This document shows positions 51,553-60,055 of a DNA stretch of 64,000 nucleotides, in pieces. The notes under the pieces were generated by a model. That model worked only from the letters and a program-made list of their open reading frames with translations, searched no databases and was not told the origin of the DNA. How positions within the stretch are numbered: the stretch's first letter is position 1; each line of letters starts with the position of its first letter. This DNA comes from Massilia glaciei. GTDB lineage: Bacteria > Pseudomonadota > Gammaproteobacteria > Burkholderiales > Burkholderiaceae_D. The stretch lies in NCBI RefSeq assembly GCF_003011895.2, contig NZ_PXWF02000314.1:1-64000 (forward strand), in the 5' to 3' direction. A program made the translations under genes and the position numbers.

Positions 51553-53706
51553 ATGACCCATCCCCACATGCTTCTCCTCGCCGCCAGCCTGGCCGTCGCC
51601 CAGTTTGCTGTTCCACAACTCGCGCTCGCCGCGCCCCCGGCCGCCGCGGCCGGGGCGTTCACCGCGTCGAATCCGTTCGCCAAGGCCAGCACGCTGCCGT
51701 TCGGCTACCCCGCCTTCGACAAGATCAAGGACGCCCACTACGCGCCCGCGTACGAGGAAGGCATGCGCCAGCACGCCGAGGAGATCAGCTTCATATTGGG
51801 ACGGCACGGCGTCGCCACCTTCGACAACACGATCGTCGAGATGGAGCGCTCGGGCAAGCTGCTCGAACGGGTCAGCAGCGTGTTCGGCAACCTGTCGGGC
51901 ACCAACGGCAACCCGGCGATGCAGCAGATCGAGCGCGCGCTGTCGCCGAAATTGTCGGCCCACTACGACGCCATCCGCCTCAATAAAAAGCTTTTCGCCC
52001 GTATCGACCAGCTGTACCAGAACCGCGCCAATCTCAAGCTCGACCCCGAATCGCTGATGCTGCTCGAGCGCTACCACGTCGATTTCGTGCGCGCCGGCGC
52101 CCGCCTGTCGGACCAGGACAAGCAAAAGCTCATGGCCTACAACGCCGAGCTGGCGATGCTCTCGACCACCTTCAAGCAAAATGTGCAGGGCGAGGCCAAC
52201 GCGGCCGCGCTGGTGGTCGACACCCGCGCCGAGCTGGCCGGCATGAGCGAGGCGGCCATCGACGCCGCCGCCGCGGCCGGCAAGGCGCGCGGCCTCGATG
52301 GCAAATTCGTGGTCCCTGTGACCAACACCACCGGCCAGGCCCCGCTCGCCGTGTTGACCAACCGCGCGGTGCGCCAGCGCCTGCTCGAGGCCTCGATGGG
52401 CCGCGGCAGCCGCGGCGGCGAATTCGACAACCGCGCAGTCGTGCTCAAGCTCGCCACGCTGCGCGCCGAACGCGCCGCCCTGCTCGGCTACCCCAACCAC
52501 GCGACCTACGTGCTCGAGGAGCAGACCGCGCGCAACCCCGCCGCCGTCAACCAGTTGCTCGCCGAGTTCGCCAAGCCGGCGGTCAAGAACGCGCGCCGCG
52601 AGGCGGCCGAGATCCAGAAGATGATCGACGCCGAAAAAGGCGGCTTCGAGGCCGGCGCCGCCGACTGGGCCTACTACACCGACAAGGTGCGCGCCGAGCG
52701 CTTCAGCTTCGACGAGGCCCAACTGCGCCCCTATTTCGAGCTCGACAACGTGCTGAACAAGGGCGTGTTCTTCGCCGCCGGCAAGCTCTACGGCCTGTCG
52801 TTCAAGGAGCGCCGCGACCTGCCCGTCTACCAACAGGACGTGCGCGTGTTCGACGTGTTCGACGCCAACGGCAAACCGCTGGCGATCTTCATCGCCGACT
52901 TCTACGCGCGCAGCAACAAGCGCGGCGGCGCCTGGATGAACGCCTACGTGTCGCAATCGAAACTGATGGGCACCAAGCCGGTCATCGCCAACCACCTCAA
53001 CATTCCAAAGCCGCCCGCCGGCGAGCCGACCCTGCTCACCTTCGACGAGCTGACCACGGTGTTCCACGAGTTCGGCCACGCGCTGCATGGCATGTTCTCG
53101 GACGTCAAGTATCCACGCCTGGCCGGCACCCGCGTGCCGCGCGACTTCGTCGAATTCCCGTCGCAGGTCAACGAGATGTGGGCGGTCTGGCCCGAGGTGC
53201 TGGCCAATTACGCCAGGCACCACAAGACCGGCGCGCCGATGCCGAAGGAATTGCTCGACAAGGTGTTCGCCGCGAAGAAATTCAACGAGGGCTTCCGCAC
53301 CACCGAGTACCTGGCCGCGTCGATCATCGACCAGCGCTGGCACCAGCTGGGCGCGGCGCAGATGCCGACCGACGTGCTCGCCTTTGAGGCGGCCGCGCTC
53401 AAGGACGCCGGCGTCGACTTCGCGCTGGTGCCGCCGCGCTACCGCACGACCTACTTCTCGCACGTGTTCTCGGGCGGCTACCCGGCCGGCTACTACGGCT
53501 ACCTGTGGAGCGAAAAGCTCGACGCCGACACGGTCGGCTGGTTCAACGAGCAGGGCGGCCTGACGCGCAAGAACGGCGACTACTTCCGCAAGATGCTGCT
53601 CTCGCGCGGCGGCACGATGGATGCGATGGAGATGTTCCGCGCCTTCCGCGGGCGCGACGCGACGGTCGGCCCGCTGCTCGAGCGCCGCGGCCTCGACACC
53701 GAGTGA
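51553..53706 (+). CDS. M3-family metallopeptidase (peptidyl-dipeptidase Dcp-like), copy 2
   Basis: The 717-residue product closely resembles copy 1 along its whole length (for example ARSNKRGGAWMN, KPPAGEPTLLT, FHEFGHALHGMF, LERRGL at the C terminus). The signal peptide MTHPHMLLLAASLAVAQFAV gives a periplasmic protein. The pair looks like a tandem duplication followed by divergence. The start has AAGGA 6-10 nt upstream. Confidence 0.88.
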   Translation: MTHPHMLLLAASLAVAQFAVPQLALAAPPAAAAGAFTASNPFAKASTLPFGYPAFDKIKDAHYAPAYEEGMRQHAEEISFILGRHGVATFDNTIVEMERSGKLLERVSSVFGNLSGTNGNPAMQQIERALSPKLSAHYDAIRLNKKLFARIDQLYQNRANLKLDPESLMLLERYHVDFVRAGARLSDQDKQKLMAYNAELAMLSTTFKQNVQGEANAAALVVDTRAELAGMSEAAIDAAAAAGKARGLDGKFVVPVTNTTGQAPLAVLTNRAVRQRLLEASMGRGSRGGEFDNRAVVLKLATLRAERAALLGYPNHATYVLEEQTARNPAAVNQLLAEFAKPAVKNARREAAEIQKMIDAEKGGFEAGAADWAYYTDKVRAERFSFDEAQLRPYFELDNVLNKGVFFAAGKLYGLSFKERRDLPVYQQDVRVFDVFDANGKPLAIFIADFYARSNKRGGAWMNAYVSQSKLMGTKPVIANHLNIPKPPAGEPTLLTFDELTTVFHEFGHALHGMFSDVKYPRLAGTRVPRDFVEFPSQVNEMWAVWPEVLANYARHHKTGAPMPKELLDKVFAAKKFNEGFRTTEYLAASIIDQRWHQLGAAQMPTDVLAFEAAALKDAGVDFALVPPRYRTTYFSHVFSGGYPAGYYGYLWSEKLDADTVGWFNEQGGLTRKNGDYFRKMLLSRGGTMDAMEMFRAFRGRDATVGPLLERRGLDTE

Positions 53707-53833
53707 CGAACCGGGCGGGGCGTGCCGTGGTGCCGTCCCGCCGCTTCGGGTTATAGTGCGGTATGGTTATCCGCAATAGTGACAACCCAGTGCCAAAACA
53801 GTGGCAACCCAGTGACAAGGAAGCAGCGTTTCA

Positions 53834-54067
53834 ATGAGCGTTCAAGATTTACACGGCATCACCCTCGAAGCGCTGCTGACGCGGCTGGTGGACCATTACG
53901 GCTGGGATGGACTGGCCAAGCGGATCGACATCAATTGCTTCACGTCCGACCCGAGCATCAAGTCGAGCCTGAAGTTTTTGCGCAAGACGCCTTGGGCCCG
54001 CGCCCGGGTCGAAGAGTTATATTTGAACACCCAGTTCACCACACACGAGGACCGACATGTTCAATGA
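53834..54067 (+). CDS. VF530 (DUF2132) family DNA-binding-like protein
   Basis: The 77-residue product reads [58 protein letters not shown]. This is the VF530/DUF2132 family, with a helical fold suggested to bind DNA in the structural literature. It overlaps the DUF4404 gene by 11 bp. Confidence 0.85.
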   Translation: MSVQDLHGITLEALLTRLVDHYGWDGLAKRIDINCFTSDPSIKSSLKFLRKTPWARARVEELYLNTQFTTHEDRHVQ

Positions 54068-54344
54068 AAAAGCAAACAATCTGAAGGCGCATCTCAAGAC
54101 CCTTCACGCGAACATGGCCAACACGGAGGAGGTCGACGTCGAGTTGCAGGAACTGCTGCGCCAGCTCGACGCCGACATCAAGCAACTGCTGGAAAAACGC
54201 GCCGTCGACGAGAACGACGAAAGCACCACCTACGGCCTGGCCGAGCGCAGCCAGGAGCTGTCGGCCAAATTCGCGGCGCAGCACCCGCGCCTCGAGCCGG
54301 CGCTGCGCGAGCTGGGCAATATTTTGTCGAGCATGGGCATCTGA
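54057..54344 (+). CDS. DUF4404 family protein
   Basis: The 95-residue protein is acidic and helical ([39 protein letters not shown]) and ends in [13 protein letters not shown], a common DUF4404 tail. The function is unknown. It overlaps the VF530 gene and ends 1 bp from the converging LRR kinase stop. Confidence 0.8.
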   Translation: MFNEKANNLKAHLKTLHANMANTEEVDVELQELLRQLDADIKQLLEKRAVDENDESTTYGLAERSQELSAKFAAQHPRLEPALRELGNILSSMGI

Positions 54345-54345
54345 T

Positions 54346-55755
54346 TCAGGCGGCGCCCACGGGCACCGCCTCCAGCGCCGCGACGATGGCCGCAAAGTCG
54401 GGCCTGCGCTCGACCACTTCATCCAGACAAGCATCCCTGAGCCGCGCCCAATGCGCCCCGTCGTCCTCGCGACGGCGGGGACCCATGGAACAGTTGCTTT
54501 GAGCCACCGTTCTATGGGTCCCCGTGAAGGGGGGCGCCGAGCCCGAGACGACGGGGGTTTGTGCTCTTTCCCAATCATTTGTTTGCTGCGCGAGCAAGTC
54601 CTCCAGCAGGCAGCCAAACGCCCTGACCTCGATGCGTTCTAGCTGGCTTGCCTGCGGCCCGGCGCGCTCGTAGGACGTGGCGGCGCCAAAATCGCCCAGC
54701 AACGCCGGTCCGGTCGCATCAACCATGATGTTGTGCGCGTACAGGTCGCCGTGCATGAGACCTTTGGCGTGCAAGGTGGCGCAGGCCGAGGCGATCCCGA
54801 TGCCGATGTCGGCAATCTGTCTGGCCGAAAACGTGCTTCCCGGCGCGTACACATCGCGCGTGCAGCTGGCAAACGTCGGCGGCAAGCCCAGGTTGGCGTA
54901 GGCCGGATCGATCAGTTCGAGCACCAGGCCCTCGCGTCGCCCCGGATGGCCGCCGAGCTTGCCCAGCACCGCGACCAAATTCGGATCCCGTCCGGCCGCG
55001 ACACAGGCCGCCATCTCGCTGGCCGGCAAGCCGTCGCTGGTGAGCTCGCCTTTGAACAATTTGACCGCGACCTGCCTGCCTTCGGTCAGCCAGAGCGCCT
55101 CCGAGATCACGCCCGAGGCGCCCTCGCCCAACTGTGTCTGCAACTCAAGCTCATGCCAGTCGATGCATGGCAGATCGGCCGGCATGGCGGGCGCGGCGGT
55201 GCACGGGTTGCCCGCGAAGGCGAGCCACGACAGGCGCGGCATCGTCAGCAGCCAGGCTGGCAGTTGCTCGAGACGGTTGGCCGAAATGCGCAACAAGGCC
55301 AAATTGACGCACGCCGCCAGCGACGCCGGCAGCGCCGTCAACCGGTTTCCGGCCAACATCAGTTTTTCCAGGCGCGGGCACTGGCCGATCGCATCGGGCA
55401 ATCGTTCGAGGCAATTGTCGGTCAGGATCAGCCAGCGTGTGTTGGGCGGCACGGCCCGCTCGGACATGGTCGCGATCCGGTTCGCCTTGAAGCCGACCAT
55501 CTCCAGTTGCGGACAGTCGGCGATGACCTCGGGCACCTCGGTGAAGCGGTTCTGCGACAAAAATAGCCGCTTGAGTTTGCCGAGGCGGCCGAAATCAAAG
55601 GGCAGGGAACTTAATTCATTTCCGGAGAGGTCAAGATGCTCGAGCGTGTCCGCCAGATCGAAGATCGCATCCGGAAATTGCGTGAGCCCGCACGATAAGG
55701 CGAGCGCGCTTGCTCCAGCCAGTTCGCCCGACTGGAGTTGTTGCAGTGTTTGCAT
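54346..55755 (-). CDS. Leucine-rich-repeat protein kinase
   Basis: The 469-residue product fuses about six LRR units (residues 15-190, LxxLxLxxNxL pattern, as in LEHLDLSGNELSSLPFDFGR) to a eukaryote-like kinase domain. The kinase has a glycine loop GEGASGVISEA, AVKLF lysine, catalytic loop HGDLYAHN (HGD for HRD) and DFG in LLGDFGAATS. The C-lobe is interrupted by a Pro/Ser/Arg-rich stretch encoded by a REP-like insertion (54456-54556). No signal or membrane segment. The gene follows a frameshifted DUF885 gene, 41 bp downstream of its original stop. Confidence 0.85.
   Translation of the reverse strand: MQTLQQLQSGELAGASALALSCGLTQFPDAIFDLADTLEHLDLSGNELSSLPFDFGRLGKLKRLFLSQNRFTEVPEVIADCPQLEMVGFKANRIATMSERAVPPNTRWLILTDNCLERLPDAIGQCPRLEKLMLAGNRLTALPASLAACVNLALLRISANRLEQLPAWLLTMPRLSWLAFAGNPCTAAPAMPADLPCIDWHELELQTQLGEGASGVISEALWLTEGRQVAVKLFKGELTSDGLPASEMAACVAAGRDPNLVAVLGKLGGHPGRREGLVLELIDPAYANLGLPPTFASCTRDVYAPGSTFSARQIADIGIGIASACATLHAKGLMHGDLYAHNIMVDATGPALLGDFGAATSYERAGPQASQLERIEVRAFGCLLEDLLAQQTNDWERAQTPVVSGSAPPFTGTHRTVAQSNCSMGPRRREDDGAHWARLRDACLDEVVERRPDFAAIVAALEAVPVGAA
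54456..54556. repeat. 101-bp REP-like inverted repeat inside the LRR kinase gene
   Basis: Ends ccccgtcgtc (54456-54465) and gacgacgggg (54547-54556) are exact inverted repeats. Inside, ggggacccatggaac (54477-54491) and gttctatgggtcccc (54510-54524) pair with one mismatch. The encoded residues, VVSGSAPPFTGTHRTVAQSN and CSMGPRRREDDG, do not look like kinase sequence. The frame stays open through it. Confidence 0.75.
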
Positions 55756-55795
55756 GTATTTCCTGTATCTGTTTCCTGTGTGCGTTGCGGTTGTA

Positions 55796-57620
55796 TCACT
55801 TGCCCGCGGCGATCCAGCGCTTCACGCGCGCCTCGAGCACCGGCAGCGGCAGGGTGCCCGTGCCGATGACGATCTCGTGGAACTTGGGCAGGCTGAACTT
55901 GTCGCCGAGCGCCGCACGTGCCTGCTCGCGCAGCGCCATGATCTTGAGCGAGCCGGTTTTGTAGGCCAGCGCCTGCGCCGGCCAGCGCCATGTAGCGCTG
56001 GATCTGGTTGGTGGCGCGCGCCTCGTTGTACCCGATCGCCTCCTGCATGTACGCGATCGCCTGTTCGCGGCTCCAGCCCTTGGCGTGCATGCCGGTGTCG
56101 ACCACCAGCCGGACGGCGCGCATCAACTCGTCGTTGAGGTGGCCGAAGTACGCCTCGGGATTGTCGTACAGGCCCAATTCGCTGCCCAGCGCCTCCGAAT
56201 ACAGGGCCCAGCCCTCGGTGAAGGCGGCGCTGTTCGCGTTTTCGGTGTTGAACTTGCGGAAGTCCGGCAGATCGAGTTCCTTGAGCAGGCCCGCGTGCAT
56301 GTGGTGGCCGGGCTGGCCCTCGTGCAGGAAAAGCGTCGTCATGCCGGTGCGGCTGTAATCCTTCGGGTCGTTGACCACCGCGTAGAACACCCCGGGATGC
56401 GAGCCGTCGGCGGCCGCCGGCAGGTAATGGTCCGACGCCGTCGCGCGCGTCAGCTCGGGTTCGAGGCGCTGTTCGAGCGCCGCCTTCGGCATCAGCGAGA
56501 ACAGCGCGGGCAGTTTCTGCTCAAGCGTCAGGTCGAGCTTGCGATAGACCTCGAGGATCTCCTGCTCGCTCTTAAAGGGGCGGAATTTCTCCTGTGCCGC
56601 CACCCATTTCGGCAAGCCGGCGGCCGGCCCCTTGTAACCCATTCTGGGCCCGAGGACGGCGAACAAGGCCTGGATGCGCGCCACTTCCTTGAGGCCCGTG
56701 TTGTGAATCTCGTCGGGCTGCAAGGCGCTTGTGGTGCGCGAGGCTACGCGCGCCAGATACCAGTTGCTACCGTTCGGCATCGCGCCCATGCCGGCGCTGT
56801 CGCGCCCGACCGGCAGATACTCCTTCTCCAGGAAGCGCGCCAATTTGGCCAGGGCCGGATTGAGCCGGCCGCCGATTTCCGCCTTGTACTCGGCGCCCAG
56901 GCTGCGTTTTTCTTCGGAGGAGAAACTGGCCGGCAGGTTCTTGACCGGCGTGTAAAACACACTCGTTTCGGGCGTGGCGCTGACCAGGTTCCGATGCTGC
57001 GGCAGGGCCGCCTTGATGATGGCCGTTGGTAACACGACGCCGCTGCGCATACCCTCGCGCATATTGACGATCGCCTGCTCCAGCCACGGCGTCAATTGCC
57101 TCAGGCGGCTCAGGTAGGCACGGTATTCTTTAGGGGTGGTGATCGGTTGCGATGACTTTCCGCTGGCCAGATTGGCGATCATCACGGGGATGCTGTCCAT
57201 CTGGTCGAGCGGCAGCAGGTGTTCTGGAAATGCGGCGCCGGCGAGGTCGGTTTTCAGGCTGTAGTCGAGCACGTCGTAGCTGGTGCGGTCGGCCGCGCCG
57301 AGGTGGTCCGGCTTGATGGCACGCAGACGCTCGGCGAATTTCCGGTACGCCGCAAAGTGGCGCGCGCGATTCTCGGGAGAGATCGGCAGACCAAGCTGAT
57401 CGTCGAAGCGGTTGTCCCCCCAAAACGTCGCGCTCAGAGGATCGAAGCGCGTGTTCTCCGCATAGTAGTCGGCGACCAATTGCTGGAGCTGCTTGGCGTG
57501 CAAGGGGGAGGCGGGCGCGGCGACCAGGGGCGGCTTGCTCGTCGCGTGGGCCGGCAGCAATGGTGCGCAAGCGAGGATGGCGGCGGCGCTGATCGCGCCG
57601 AGGTATTGCTTAGATTTCAT
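55796..57620 (-). pseudogene. Second DUF885 metallopeptidase-like gene, frameshifted near its 3' end
   Basis: The frame starts with a signal peptide (MKSKQYLGAISAAAILACAP) and holds a full DUF885 domain, including FLHEGQPGHHMHAG and EGWALYSEALGSE. After QRYMALA it breaks. One extra base near 55982-55983 (ggccagcg instead of ggcagcg) shifts the frame. Without it the protein would continue MALPAQALAYKTGSLKIMAL and end AARVKRWIAAGK-like (EARVKRWIAAGK) at TGA 55796-55798, giving about 607 residues. As read, the shifted frame runs into the kinase gene and stops at 55611. Confidence 0.8.
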
Positions 57621-57940
57621 TGGTTTTCTTTGGAATAGTTAACGCTGGTCGCAAAGCATGCACAGGCATACTACCATTGTCCTAGCGAAGCTTCGCCTAT
57701 GCCGGCTGCCGCCGAAACAGCGTGTTCGAAGACCGTCGATGAAGCATCGATGACCATTTCAAATCGCGCGTACCCATACATTCTTGAAGATGTACACGGA
57801 ACCGATGCTGCATTCATATTCTCTCGAATTATCACCTTGGCGCTGGTGTCGCCTGTCGACAATATTGAATTTGTCACAGCAATTTCCAGTACATTCTGCT
57901 GCTTAACGTCATAAATACCTAAAAAAACCGAAGACAAACT
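57621..57940. other. 320-bp gap without a supported gene
   Basis: Two small frames exist on opposite strands (57671-57937 and 57699-57914), but neither has a family motif or good start site. The region is less GC-rich than its surroundings and probably holds the divergent promoters of the DUF885 gene (minus) and the lipoprotein pair (plus). No clear hexamers were found. Confidence 0.5.
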
Positions 57941-58574
57941 ATGAAAACTCTCGTCACCGTATGCGCACTTGCAGCTGCGACCTTTCTACCAGGTTGCGCC
58001 AACACCCCCCGCCACCACCGAATATGGGAAAAACTTCAGCGCCCAATCCGCGGCCAGTCTGGTGCCAGGCAAGACTACCAAGAGTGAAGTTATCCAAAGC
58101 ATCGGCGAATTGCGCAACCCGGAGATTTTCACCGCAAAGAAGGACACCGCCGGCAAGGATCTGCCTAACCCGATAGTCATCGAGTATGCAAATTACTACT
58201 ATTCGGACAAAGCGCCCAAGGCAGCCGAGGAAAACATGCGCGCGGCCCGCGTGCTGTCGGTTCATTTCGCTGGCCCGATGCTGGTGCACTACCGCCTGAG
58301 CAGCACCTTCGCCGGGGAGTCGACCGATTTTGATGAAAACAAGGTCGGCAAAATTTCCAAGGGCATGTCGGAGGCGGAGGTCGTCGCAGTGATGGGCACG
58401 CCGTCTGGCCGTTCGATCCATCCTTACACGTCGGACGTCGACGGCACGGGGATCAGCTACTACCGCGTGAGCATGAACAATGTCACGAATAAATTCCACA
58501 CAAAGATCTTCACGGTCTACTTTGACGCGAAAAAGAAGGTGTCCGATTTCGATCTAAAAGTTAATGTGAAGTAG
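57941..58574 (+). pseudogene. BamE/SmpA-like lipoprotein gene with a poly-C frameshift
   Basis: Translation from ATG 57941 gives a lipoprotein signal (MKTLVTVCALAAATFLPGC) in one frame, while the rest (TTEYGKNFSAQSAASLVPGK onward) is in another. One extra C in the six-C run at 58005-58010 explains it; with five, the product would be a 210-residue lipoprotein. The mature part has two BamE-like motifs, LVPGKTTKSEVIQSIG and ISKGMSEAEVVAVMGTPSGR. The next gene is its paralogue, 6 bp downstream. Confidence 0.7.
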
Positions 58575-58580
58575 ACGTCT

Positions 58581-59288
58581 ATGTACTATTTAAAGTCGAC
58601 CCTCCTTGCAATTGCGCTTGCCATGCTGTCCGCAGGCTGCACGACGCCGCCGCGCGAGTTCGGCCGGGATTTCTCGACGGCCCAGTTTGGCAGTATCGTG
58701 CTAGGCCAGACCACGCGCCCCGAACTGATCGCCTTGCTGGGCACACCGGCGCGCGAAACAGTCAATACTTACCGCAAGGATATGGCCGGCAAAGAACTGC
58801 CGTCACCCCTGATTGTGCATGACATCGAGTACTGGTTTTCCAGCAATGACCCGCTGAAGCCACCCATTGAAGCGGCTCTTTTCGGTCGGCGCAATCTGCA
58901 TGTGTACACCGTCGCCGACAAAGTGACTGGGATGCACCTCAATAGCAGCTTTAAATCGGATTCGACAAATTTCGATACCAGCAAAATCGGCGAGATCAAG
59001 AAGCACGAAAGCACTATGGCCGATGTTAACTCCCTTTTTGGGGCACCTAGCGGCACTGCCATTTACCCGCTTGCTGCCGAACAGGGCGGACGCATCATGT
59101 TCTATTCGTTCAACCGTATCAACCTTGCGACGAATATGAATGAGACCAAGTCGATGACAATTCAGATCGGCGGGAACCAACGGGTGCACGACTTCAATCT
59201 CCGGGAAGAAAGCGAAAAGCGGCCGGTGCTCCAGGCGCCGGCGCAGGCGCCGATTATTATTTCGATCTACATCCCGGCAAGCCGCTAG
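58581..59288 (+). CDS. BamE/SmpA-like lipoprotein
   Basis: The 235-residue product has a lipobox LSAGC after a short signal (MYYLKSTLLAIALAML). The mature part has two repeat motifs, IVLGQTTRPELIALLGTPAR and IKKHESTMADVNSLFGAPSG, each followed by a beta-rich segment, as in BamE-like domains. It is a paralogue of the preceding frameshifted gene. A role in outer-membrane assembly is only suggested by the fold. A terminator follows. Confidence 0.7.
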   Translation: MYYLKSTLLAIALAMLSAGCTTPPREFGRDFSTAQFGSIVLGQTTRPELIALLGTPARETVNTYRKDMAGKELPSPLIVHDIEYWFSSNDPLKPPIEAALFGRRNLHVYTVADKVTGMHLNSSFKSDSTNFDTSKIGEIKKHESTMADVNSLFGAPSGTAIYPLAAEQGGRIMFYSFNRINLATNMNETKSMTIQIGGNQRVHDFNLREESEKRPVLQAPAQAPIIISIYIPASR

Positions 59289-59414
59289 CTGCAGACATTG
59301 ACCGAGCGACTGTAACGCCAACGATGGCCAAGATCATCAACTCGTCCTGAGCCTGTCCCGTCCAATCCGCCGCTCTTTGGCGAGGTGGCAAACAGTGTGC
59401 GCTGGAACGGAAAG

Positions 59415-59442
59415 CCCGCAGATGCTACTGCGGGTTTTTTTT
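59415..59442 (+). terminator. Rho-independent terminator after the lipoprotein pair
   Basis: Stem cccgcag/ctgcggg with 6-nt loop (59415-59434) is followed by eight T. It ends the lipoprotein transcript before the beta-lactam cassette. Nothing else clear lies in 59289-59612. Confidence 0.9.
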
Positions 59443-59612
59443 CCGCCAGATCCTATTTCTCAACTTCCCCGTTAAGCCGCAGGGCGGGCGCTTGCGTGCG
59501 GACTCGGTGTCGTCCGCAGTTGTCCGCAGAAAGCGTTCCGCTCCGGCGGGTTGTTTGATATCACCTGTAAGGCGCGTTTGGCGCAATCATCAAAGGCTTG
59601 AAAGTTGTTTCT

Positions 59613-59641
59613 TGACCCTTTAGCGACACATGTCGCATAAT
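59613..59641 (+). promoter_or_regulatory. Promoter and operator of the blaI-blaR-bla cassette
   Basis: -35 TTGACC (59613-59618) and -10 CATAAT (59636-59641) are separated by 17 bp. Between them lies the dyad GCGACA-CA-TGTCGC (59623-59636), well placed for a BlaI-type repressor to block polymerase. A further GTCGC half-site lies at 59652-59656. Confidence 0.65.
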
Positions 59642-59671
59642 GGCGGCAATAGTCGCACAAGGAGCTCTTAC

Positions 59672-60055
59672 ATGGCAATACCCTCAATTTCTGAACTAAT
59701 TGTACTGAAGTCGCTGTGGCGACAGCACCCCCTGAGCGCACGCGAAATCCACGAGCAAATTGAGGGTGAACTTGGCTGGTCCTACTCTTCGACCCGCAAA
59801 ACGCTGGAACGTATGTTGGACAAGGGCTCCGTGCGCCAAGCCACCCTCCATGGCGTGCAGGTGTATGAGGCCGCGCTCGAGAAGGTCGGCACCCTGGCGG
59901 CCTTTGCGCACGACTTTGGCAAGCGCGTGATGGAGATGGACGCGCCCTTGCCCGTCAACATGTTCACCGGCAGCAAGCTTGTCGACGGAGCCGAACTCGC
60001 GCAACTCGAACAACTGCTGCACGACTGGCCGGAAGGCAATGAGGAGGCAAAATGA
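59672..60055 (+). CDS. blaI: BlaI/MecI-family transcriptional repressor
   Basis: The 127-residue winged-helix repressor begins MAIPSISELIVLKSLWRQHP, followed by the recognition region SYSSTRKTLERMLDKGSV, matching the BlaI/CopY family. The ATG at 59672 has AAGGAG upstream; an earlier in-frame start at 59630 would overlap the operator. The gene overlaps blaR (ATGA). BlaI-type repressors dimerise on dyad operators and are cleaved or released when BlaR senses a beta-lactam. Confidence 0.9.
   Translation: MAIPSISELIVLKSLWRQHPLSAREIHEQIEGELGWSYSSTRKTLERMLDKGSVRQATLHGVQVYEAALEKVGTLAAFAHDFGKRVMEMDAPLPVNMFTGSKLVDGAELAQLEQLLHDWPEGNEEAK

Noticed and set aside
57671-57937. 88-residue minus-strand frame upstream of the lipoprotein pair
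   Set aside because: It has no motif and no ribosome site, and overlaps a likely promoter region.
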